From an uncultured Peptococcaceae bacterium (GTDB lineage: Bacteria > Bacillota > Peptococcia > Peptococcales > Peptococcaceae): a stretch of DNA of 8,933 bases. Under the pieces are notes generated by a model. The model made no database searches and had not been told where the DNA came from. It saw only the letters and a program-made list of their open reading frames with translations. Shown here piece after piece: positions 1 through 5,553 of this stretch; the stretch's first letter is position 1; each line of letters begins with the position of its first letter. The stretch covers positions 1 through 8,933 of the forward strand of contig CABQBF010000108.1 of NCBI GenBank assembly GCA_902462325.1. Reading direction: 5' to 3'. Made by a program: the position numbers and the translations under genes.

Positions 1-1
1 C

Positions 2-244
2 ACCAATTTATTTCCTTCCTTTACGTTGGGCAGCGGCTCGGCTGGGAGCGGAATGACTGCCGATAATGTTTCACCGCTGAATTTAATTTATATTCGTAAA
101 GTGGGCTACGGTGTGCGCAGCGGCGCGCAGGCCCTGAAACAGTTAGCCGGTCCGGCAGTGGCGGAGAAACCGACGGAAGCAGTCACCTTGGAGCAAATGG
201 TTCGTTTGATGTTGGAGCAGGAATTGCGGCAGAAAACATTATAG
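2..244 (+). CDS. CoA-acylating acetaldehyde dehydrogenase, C-terminal fragment (5' end outside window)
   Basis: Only the last 80 residues are visible; the reading frame is open from the first bases, so the gene starts upstream. The piece PSFTLGSGSAGSG followed by TADNVSPLNLIYIRKVGYGVR resembles the C-terminal end of acylating aldehyde dehydrogenases of the AdhE/EutE/PduP superfamily, which oxidise acetaldehyde with NAD+ and CoA to acetyl-CoA. The catalytic cysteine lies upstream and cannot be checked. After the core comes an Ala/Pro/Glu-rich linker and then a short amphipathic helix, TLEQMVRLMLEQELRQKTL (185-241), the usual form of a BMC encapsulation peptide. It ends 46 bases before cutC and is probably in the same operon, where it would remove the toxic acetaldehyde made by CutC. 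In published choline loci this role belongs to the cut-cluster aldehyde dehydrogenase; I give no symbol because the fragment is short. Internal TTG or ATG codons (26, 53) are not believable starts because they would cut off most of the enzyme. Confidence 0.8.
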   Translation, partial: TNLFPSFTLGSGSAGSGMTADNVSPLNLIYIRKVGYGVRSGAQALKQLAGPAVAEKPTEAVTLEQMVRLMLEQELRQKTL

Positions 245-276
245 TGGAATAGATATCAAATTTTTTATAGAAAATT

Positions 277-282
277 AGGAGG
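277..282 (+). promoter_or_regulatory. Strong ribosome binding site of cutC
   Basis: AGGAGG, continuing into AG, sits 8 bases before the ATG at 291. It fits that ATG better than the in-frame ATG at 297 and so decides the start. It is much stronger than anything in front of cutD. Confidence 0.8.
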
Positions 283-290
283 AGAAACGC

Positions 291-2828
291 ATGGATATGC
301 ATGAATTTTCCGATAAATTTGCGGCTGCAACGCAAAAATTATCGGCGCAGGAACGGCAGCTTTTATTGCAGGCTTTTGAAAAGGTAGCGGCGGAATTGGA
401 GCAAAAGCCGCAAGACACGACGGCTGGAGCCGCTGTTGGAACCGGTGTGCCCGATGGTATGACAGAGCGTTTGAAGCGATTAAAGGCCAATTATATGAAA
501 CAGGTTCCCCGCATTACCACCTATCGGGCGCGGGCCATCACCAAAATTGCCAAAGAAAATCCCGGTATGCCTAAGATTATGCTGCGGGCCAAATGCTTCC
601 GTTATTGCTGTGAAACGGCGCCGTTGGTCATTCAGGAGGATGAGCTGATTGTCGGTCATCCCTGCGGTGCACCGCGGGCCGGCGCCTTTTCGCCCGATTT
701 AGCTTGGCGGTGGATGGAAGAGGAAATCGACACCATCGGCACCCGTCCCCAGGATCCCTTCTATATTTCTGAAGAAGATAAACGGATTATGCGGGAAGAA
801 TTATTCCCTTACTGGAAGGGCAAATCGGTCGATGAATATTGTGAGGACCAATTCCGGGAAGCCGGTTTGTGGGAATTGTCGGCCGAATCCTTTGTATCTG
901 ATTGCTCTTATCACGCCTTAAACGGCGGAGGCGATTCCAATCCGGGCTATGATGTTATTTTGATGAAAAAAGGCATGCTGGACATTCAGCAGGAAGCCAA
1001 GGACCATTTAGCCCAATTGGATTATGGCAATCCAGACGATATTGAAAAAATTTATTTTTATAAATCGGTCATCGATACGACAGAAGGGGTTATGATTTAT
1101 GCCCGCCGTCTATCCGATTATGCGGCGGAGCTGGCTTCCAAAGAACGGAACCCGCAGCGCAAGGCCGAGCTATATAAAATTGCGCAGGTCAACGCCCGGG
1201 TACCGGCCCATAAGCCGGAAACCTTCTGGGAAGCAATCCAGGCTGTTTGGACGGTAGAATCGCTGCTGGAAGTGGAAGAAAACCAGACAGGCATGTCCAT
1301 TGGCCGAGTAGACCAATATATGTATCCTTTTTATAAAGCCGATAAAGAGGCTGGTCGTTTAACCGATTATGAAGCTTTTGAATTGGCTGGCTGTATGTTG
1401 ATTAAAATGTCGGAAATGATGTGGATTACCAGTGAAGGCGGATCCAAATTTTTTGCCGGCTATCAGCCCTTTGTCAATATGTGCGTGGGCGGTGTGACGC
1501 GAGAAGGCAAAGACGCCACCAACGATTTGACCTATTTGTTGATGGATGCAGTACGGCATGTGAAAATTTATCAGCCTTCTCTGGCTTGTCGCATTCATAA
1601 CTTGTCGCCGCAGAAATATATGAAGAAAATTGTGGATGTCATTCGCTCCGGCATGGGCTTTCCCGCTTGTCATTTTGACGATACCCATATCAAAATGATG
1701 CTGGCGAAGGGCGTTTCTATGGAAGACGCCCGGGATTATTGCCTGATGGGCTGCGTGGAACCACAAAAGTCGGGCCGTTTGTATCAGTGGACTTCCACGG
1801 CCTACACCCAGTGGCCCATTTGCATCGAATTGGTGCTGAACCACGGCAAAACCTTGTGGTATGGAAAACAGGTCTGCCCTGATTTGGGCGAACTGAGCCA
1901 GTTTAAAACCTATGAACAGTTTGAAGCGGCAGTGAAAAAACAAATCGAGTATGTGACCAAATGGTCCAGCGTGGCCACTGTGATTACGCAGCGGGTACAT
2001 CGGGATTTGGCGCCGAAACCATTGATGTCCATTATGTATGAAGGCTGTATGGAACATGGCTGTGATGTTTCTGCCGGCGGCGCTATGTACAATTTTGGTC
2101 CCGGCGTTGTATGGAGCGGTTTGGCAACCTATGCCGATTCTATGGCGGCCATCAAAAAGCTGGTTTACGATGACAAAAAATATACGCTGGAACAATTAAA
2201 TGAGGCCTTGAAAGCTGATTTCGTCGGCTATGAACAAATCCGCAAGGATTGTTTGGACGCTCCCAAATACGGTAATGATGACGACTATGCCGACAACATT
2301 GCCGCCGATATTATCAGCTTTACCGAAAAAGAACATCGCCAGTATAAAACATTGTATTCGGTGTTGAGTCATGGCACGCTGTCCATTTCCAACAATACGC
2401 CGTTGGGACAGATTACAGGCGCTTCCGCCAATGGGCGAAAGGCTTGGCTGCCGTTGTCAGATGGGATCAGTCCAACCCAAGGCGCCGATTTCAAAGGCCC
2501 TACCGCCATTATCAAGTCGGTGTCCAAAATGTCCTGCGATAATATGAACATTGGTATGGTACACAACTTTAAGCTGATGGCCGGGCTGTTAGATACGCCG
2601 GAAGGCGAAAACGGCATTATCACACTGCTGCGCACTGCCAGCCAGATGGGCAACGGGGAAATGCAGTTCAATTATTTGAGCAACGAAACCTTGCTGGAAG
2701 CACAGAAACATCCAGAACAATATCGGGATTTGATTGTGCGGGTGGCAGGATATAGTGCGTTCTTTGTAGAATTATGTAAAGACGTGCAGGATGAAATCAT
2801 CAGCCGCACCATGTTGACCCATTTTTAA
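291..2828 (+). CDS. cutC: Choline trimethylamine-lyase (glycyl radical enzyme CutC)
   Basis: CutC cleaves the C-N bond of choline anaerobically, giving trimethylamine and acetaldehyde, normally inside a BMC. The 845-residue protein has the short-form CutC length. The residues known from the Desulfovibrio alaskensis enzyme are present one position earlier: thiyl radical Cys488 and Glu490 in MGCVEP (known C489, E491), Tyr207 and Asp215 in SYHALNGGGD (Y208, D216), Phe394 in YQPF (F395), Thr501 and Tyr505 in TSTAYTQWP (T502, Y506), and the radical Gly820 in RVAGYSAFF (G821). Asp215 and the Cys-Val-Glu motif separate CutC from pyruvate formate-lyase, glycerol or propanediol dehydratases and isethionate lyase. 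Residues 1-40 form a predicted amphipathic helix, and residues 40-57 a Thr/Gly/Ala/Pro linker before the catalytic core; this extension probably targets the enzyme to the shell. The protein should be inactive until CutD, encoded 14 bases downstream, makes the glycyl radical, and oxygen should destroy it. I see no truncation or frameshift. Activity itself is inferred. Confidence 0.96.
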   Translation: MDMHEFSDKFAAATQKLSAQERQLLLQAFEKVAAELEQKPQDTTAGAAVGTGVPDGMTERLKRLKANYMKQVPRITTYRARAITKIAKENPGMPKIMLRAKCFRYCCETAPLVIQEDELIVGHPCGAPRAGAFSPDLAWRWMEEEIDTIGTRPQDPFYISEEDKRIMREELFPYWKGKSVDEYCEDQFREAGLWELSAESFVSDCSYHALNGGGDSNPGYDVILMKKGMLDIQQEAKDHLAQLDYGNPDDIEKIYFYKSVIDTTEGVMIYARRLSDYAAELASKERNPQRKAELYKIAQVNARVPAHKPETFWEAIQAVWTVESLLEVEENQTGMSIGRVDQYMYPFYKADKEAGRLTDYEAFELAGCMLIKMSEMMWITSEGGSKFFAGYQPFVNMCVGGVTREGKDATNDLTYLLMDAVRHVKIYQPSLACRIHNLSPQKYMKKIVDVIRSGMGFPACHFDDTHIKMMLAKGVSMEDARDYCLMGCVEPQKSGRLYQWTSTAYTQWPICIELVLNHGKTLWYGKQVCPDLGELSQFKTYEQFEAAVKKQIEYVTKWSSVATVITQRVHRDLAPKPLMSIMYEGCMEHGCDVSAGGAMYNFGPGVVWSGLATYADSMAAIKKLVYDDKKYTLEQLNEALKADFVGYEQIRKDCLDAPKYGNDDDYADNIAADIISFTEKEHRQYKTLYSVLSHGTLSISNNTPLGQITGASANGRKAWLPLSDGISPTQGADFKGPTAIIKSVSKMSCDNMNIGMVHNFKLMAGLLDTPEGENGIITLLRTASQMGNGEMQFNYLSNETLLEAQKHPEQYRDLIVRVAGYSAFFVELCKDVQDEIISRTMLTHF

Positions 2829-2842
2829 GCGAAAGAATTGAG

Positions 2843-3787
2843 ATGGAAACGATGATTGAACGCAAAGCAACCATTTTTAATATCCAAAAGTATAACATGT
2901 ATGACGGCCCCGGCGTGCGGACCTTGGTGTTTTTTCAAGGCTGCCCGCTGCGCTGTCAGTGGTGCGCCAATCCGGAAGGCATGGAACGCCGGCCGCGCCT
3001 ATTGTTTAAGGCGGCTTCCTGTGTAAGCTGCGGTGCCTGCGTAAAGGCCTGTCCGCAGGGCATTCACTGGCTGAACGGACAGGGTCAGCACGAGGTGATC
3101 CGCGATTTGGAGCGGAAGTGTACTGGCTGCGGTAACTGTGTGCGTGCCTGCTTGCAAAATGCCCTTTCGGTTGTAGGCGAAGAAAAAACAATTTCTGAAT
3201 TGCTGGAGATTATCCAGGAAGACCAGGCATTTTACAGCGTATCCGGTGGCGGCGTGACATTAGGCGGCGGAGAAGTGTTGATGCAGCCCGAAGCGGCGGC
3301 CAATCTGTTAATGGCCTGCAAGCGGGAAGGTATTCACACCGCCATTGAAACCTGCGGATATGCAAAGACAGAAAATCTTTTACAAGTGGCTGAATTTGTC
3401 GATTTATTTTTATTTGACATCAAGCATTTGGACAGCAAACGGCATGCCCAATTAACCGGCGTACACAATGAATTGATTCTGAAAAATCTTGAAATTTTGC
3501 TGCAGAAGCGGTATCATGTAAAAATAAGAATGCCGTTGTTAAAAGGCATCAACGACAGCAAAGAGGAAATTGAACAGGTGGTGCAGTTTTTACTGCCCTA
3601 TAAAGACAAAAAGAACTTTCATGGCATTGATTTATTGCCCTATCATAAATTGGGAGTCAATAAATATCAGCAGTTGGGCAAGGAATACCCCATTGTCGGC
3701 GATCCCAGCTTGAGCGACGAGGAGTTGGACCGAATTGAAAGCTGGATAAACAGTCATGACTTTCCTGTTGCTGTGATTCGTCATTAG
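2843..3787 (+). CDS. cutD: Choline TMA-lyase activating enzyme (radical SAM, CutD)
   Basis: This is a glycyl radical enzyme activase: it reductively cleaves S-adenosylmethionine and takes a hydrogen atom from Gly820 of CutC. In the 314-residue protein, the radical-SAM cluster motif CPLRCQWC gives Cys34, Cys38 and Cys41, preceded by the family's DGPGVRTLVFFQG. An inserted bacterial ferredoxin-like domain carries two CxxCxxCxxxC motifs (Cys60/63/66/70 and Cys93/96/99/103) for two auxiliary [4Fe-4S] clusters. The SAM-binding GGVTLGGGE lies at about 136-144 and FDIKHLD at 191-197. This layout is typical of activases for non-PFL glycyl radical enzymes; its assignment to CutC rests mainly on adjacency. 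The start is uncertain: ATG 2843 or ATG 2852 (giving MIERKAT, the form many homologues begin with). Neither has a good Shine-Dalgarno sequence, only AAAGAA or GAG, unlike cutC and the next gene. The activase may therefore be made in smaller amounts than its substrate. Its stop codon overlaps the ribosome site of the following gene. Confidence 0.94.
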   Translation: METMIERKATIFNIQKYNMYDGPGVRTLVFFQGCPLRCQWCANPEGMERRPRLLFKAASCVSCGACVKACPQGIHWLNGQGQHEVIRDLERKCTGCGNCVRACLQNALSVVGEEKTISELLEIIQEDQAFYSVSGGGVTLGGGEVLMQPEAAANLLMACKREGIHTAIETCGYAKTENLLQVAEFVDLFLFDIKHLDSKRHAQLTGVHNELILKNLEILLQKRYHVKIRMPLLKGINDSKEEIEQVVQFLLPYKDKKNFHGIDLLPYHKLGVNKYQQLGKEYPIVGDPSLSDEELDRIESWINSHDFPVAVIRH

Positions 3788-3791
3788 GAGG
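3786..3791 (+). promoter_or_regulatory. Ribosome binding site of the BMC shell gene, overlapping the cutD stop
   Basis: AGGAGG shares its first two bases with the cutD TAG stop (3785-3787) and lies 9 bases before the ATG at 3801. The layout suggests translational coupling. The last bases of the site fall in the perfect 10-bp palindrome AGGCCGGCCT (3789-3798). Confidence 0.75.
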
Positions 3792-3800
3792 CCGGCCTAA

Positions 3801-4109
3801 ATGGATATTCGTATCATCAAATCGCCTTCTGCAGGCACGATGGAAATTCTGAAACACCGGATTAACGGTGCAATGGAGGAAACCATCCTGCAAGCTGATG
3901 CAGTCGGCTTAATACAAGGGAAGCTCATTGATATGATTTGCGCTGCCGATATTGCTGAAAAAATGGTGGATGTTGCAGTACGGGACGTGCGGGGCAGTTG
4001 TCCGCAGAATATGATTTTGCTGGCTATTTTCGGCGAGACTGCCGCTGTGGAAGCTGCTATCACGCAAATTAACGCTGCGTTGAAGTCTTGTAACGGTGCC
4101 AATTTATAA
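3801..4109 (+). CDS. grpU: BMC-domain shell protein, GrpU-like with GSCPQ Fe-S motif
   Basis: This 102-residue protein should be a shell subunit of the microcompartment that encloses CutC. It begins with a strand, DIRIIKSPSAGT, then has a helix-rich stretch and the core DAVGLIQGKLIDMICAADIA followed by MILLAIFGETAAVEAAI. The strand-first order resembles the EutS/PduU group of permuted BMC domains (inference). The telling feature is Gly65-Ser66-Cys67-Pro68-Gln69, matching the GxCPQ motif of GrpU. GrpU is a shell protein of glycyl-radical propanediol microcompartments whose six-fold pore was shown to bind an iron-sulfur cluster. Two other cysteines, Cys47 and Cys97, lie outside the motif. It is the last gene of the operon, 13 bases after cutD and just before a terminator. 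In other choline loci a EutS-like shell protein has been named CutR; this could be the equivalent, but the motif favours GrpU. Cluster binding is predicted only. Confidence 0.82.
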   Translation: MDIRIIKSPSAGTMEILKHRINGAMEETILQADAVGLIQGKLIDMICAADIAEKMVDVAVRDVRGSCPQNMILLAIFGETAAVEAAITQINAALKSCNGANL

Positions 4110-4120
4110 CATAGAAACAG

Positions 4121-4158
4121 ACAGGTGTAACCTACGTGCGGTTTACACCTGTTTTTCA
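4121..4158 (+). terminator. Rho-independent terminator of the cut operon
   Basis: The perfect 10-bp stem ACAGGTGTAA (4121-4130) and TTACACCTGT (4143-4152) is followed by a T-rich run, TTTTCATTT. The loop is 12 bases, part of which can pair further (CC 4131-4132 with GG 4140-4141). It lies 12 bases after the shell gene stop and separates the microcompartment operon from dgt. Confidence 0.9.
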
Positions 4159-4326
4159 TTTAAAAAATTTCTTTCCTCAAAAAGTCGGAAATTTGTAAAA
4201 AAGGGCAGATGAAACGAAAAAGTGTTGTCAGAAAGAAGGAGAATCCTTTTTTATTACGAATATACATAAAATAAAGTATTTTTCAGCAGTCGTTTCTCAT
4301 ACAATGTAGGCAGAGAGAGGGTGCTT

Positions 4327-5373
4327 ATGATGTTAATGCGGGAAGAAATAGAGCAGTGGGAGCGGCAGCAGCTTTCGCCGCTGGCCATGTTATCCTCAGA
4401 AAGTTTAGGGCGCAGCAAGCCAGAAGAGCCAGACCCGTTGCGTACCTGTTTTATGCGGGATCGTGACCGGATTATCCATTCCAAGGCATTCCGCCGGTTA
4501 AGCCAAAAAACGCAGGTATACATCACGCCGTCCGGAGACCATTACCGAACACGGCTGACCCATACCTTAGAGGTCAACCAGATTGCCAAAACCATTGGCA
4601 AAGCGTTGCGTTTGAACGAGGATTTGATAGAGGCCATTGCGTTGGCCCATGATGTGGGACATACGCCTTTCGCCCATACGGGAGAAGAGGTCTTAAATGA
4701 ATTGATGCCTGGCGGATTTCGGCATAATGTCAACAGTGTGCGGGTTTTAGAGCGCATTGAGCAGCACAAAGGGCAGCAAGGGCTGAATATTTCAAAGGAA
4801 GTATTAAACGGCGTTGCCTGTCACAGCGGCTACGGTACGTCACAAAAGGGCGCAGCTACCTTAGAAGGGCAGATTATTCGGTTCAGCGATAAAATTGCTT
4901 ACGTACAGCACGATATCGATGACAGCATTCGGGCCGGTGTGCTGCAAGAGTCTGATTTGCCGCAGCAATATACAGACGTGCTGGGACACAGCCATGGAGA
5001 CCGTATCACGACGCTGGTGACCGATTTGGTACTGCATGCGCGGGAATTGATGGGAAACGCGGAGTGCAGAGAACAGGTGCAGCTATGTTTTACACCGGAG
5101 GTGGATAAGGCACTAAAAGGGCTGCGGTCCTTTATGTTTGACAATGTCTACAAAGGCGGTATTTGTCAGCAGGAACGGGAGCGGGCCGCTTTGGTGGTAC
5201 ACTATTTATTTGATCATTATTGTAAGCACAAGGCGCAAATGCCGGCGCTTTATCAGCAGATTGCAGAAACGGAAGGTGTTAAGCAGGGCGTTTGTGACTA
5301 TATTTCGGGAATGTCCGATGCTTTTTGTATTGCTGTTTTTAAGGAAATTACCATTCCCCGTTCCTTTATTTGA
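4327..5373 (+). CDS. dgt: Deoxyguanosinetriphosphate triphosphohydrolase-like protein (HD domain)
   Basis: Dgt-family enzymes hydrolyse dNTPs to the deoxynucleoside and triphosphate and influence dNTP pools and DNA fidelity. Numbered from the ATG at 4327, the HD metal site is complete: His79 in LTHTLEV, His108-Asp109 in LAHDVGHTPFAH, and Asp188 in IIRFSDKIAYVQHD. The N-terminus has the family stretch RDRDRIIHSKAFRRLSQKTQV, and the C-terminus ends near the family's usual IPxS motif. At about 348 residues it is the shorter, dGTPase-like class rather than the roughly 500-residue E. coli Dgt, so its dNTP preference cannot be read from sequence. The frame is open from GTG 4321, but that codon directly abuts the purine-rich site AGAGAGG (4314-4320); ATG 4327, six bases after it, is the better start, with ATG 4330 also possible. 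The stop codon is the first TGA of a tandem repeat array. Its place upstream of dnaG-rpoD is common in Bacillota. Confidence 0.9.
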   Translation: MMLMREEIEQWERQQLSPLAMLSSESLGRSKPEEPDPLRTCFMRDRDRIIHSKAFRRLSQKTQVYITPSGDHYRTRLTHTLEVNQIAKTIGKALRLNEDLIEAIALAHDVGHTPFAHTGEEVLNELMPGGFRHNVNSVRVLERIEQHKGQQGLNISKEVLNGVACHSGYGTSQKGAATLEGQIIRFSDKIAYVQHDIDDSIRAGVLQESDLPQQYTDVLGHSHGDRITTLVTDLVLHARELMGNAECREQVQLCFTPEVDKALKGLRSFMFDNVYKGGICQQERERAALVVHYLFDHYCKHKAQMPALYQQIAETEGVKQGVCDYISGMSDAFCIAVFKEITIPRSFI

Positions 5374-5451
5374 AGCAGCTATTTTCTGAAGCAGCTATTT
5401 TCTGAAGCAGATGTTTTCTGAAGCAGATGTTTTGCTGAGGTAGATGTTTTG
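5371..5451 (+). repeat. Five tandem copies of a 16-bp repeat after dgt
   Basis: Units lie at 5371-5386, 5387-5402, 5403-5418, 5419-5434 and 5436-5451. Units 1 and 2 are identical (TGAAGCAGCTATTTTC). Unit 3 differs from them at two positions in the middle (GCAGATG instead of GCAGCTA). Unit 4 equals unit 3 except for a final G. Unit 5 follows one extra C and begins TGAGGTAG. The first TGA is the dgt stop codon. The period is not a multiple of three and no stable hairpin is evident. The graded divergence suggests growth by replication slippage. Function is unknown. Confidence 0.95.
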
Positions 5452-5471
5452 ATAAAGGGCGGGAAACTGTG

Positions 5472-5500
5472 TTGAAAAAGGAAATAAAATTTGTTTAAAA
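5472..5500 (+). promoter_or_regulatory. Possible weak sigma-A promoter ahead of dnaG
   Basis: TTGAAA (5472-5477) is followed after 17 bases by TTAAAA (5495-5500). The -35 box is good but the -10 box is poor, and the region is so AT-rich that such matches arise by chance. dnaG may instead be read from dgt. Confidence 0.3.
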
Positions 5501-5553
5501 AAGAGGAATTCTAAATTTTTTAGAGAATTATAAGCAAGATAAATGAAATTTGG

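Noticed and set aside
1359..2195. A 278-codon open frame on the minus strand inside cutC
   Set aside because: It is the antisense shadow of a fully conserved enzyme, has no ribosome site, and its His/Phe-rich translation matches no family I know.
3789..3798. Perfect palindrome AGGCCGGCCT between cutD and the shell gene as an operator
   Set aside because: Ten bases with no loop, inside an operon and overlapping a ribosome site; no partner copy elsewhere in the window.
4165..4194. Inverted repeat AAATTTC / GAAATTT after the cut operon terminator
   Set aside because: It is only 7 AT-rich pairs around a 16-base loop with no T-run; likely chance.
4225..4253. TTGTCA with a 17-base spacer to TTTTTA as a dgt promoter, and TACAAT at 4300-4305 as another -10 box
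   Set aside because: The first has a poor -10 box and the second no -35 box. In such AT-rich DNA I cannot choose, although a promoter is expected here.
5371..5451. Whether the tandem repeats are a CRISPR array
   Set aside because: The units are contiguous without unique spacers and only 16 bases long.
5507..5529. Imperfect inverted repeat AATTCTAAA / TTTAGAGAATT upstream of dnaG
   Set aside because: The stem is AT-only apart from one pair and has a bulge; too weak to call an operator or terminator.
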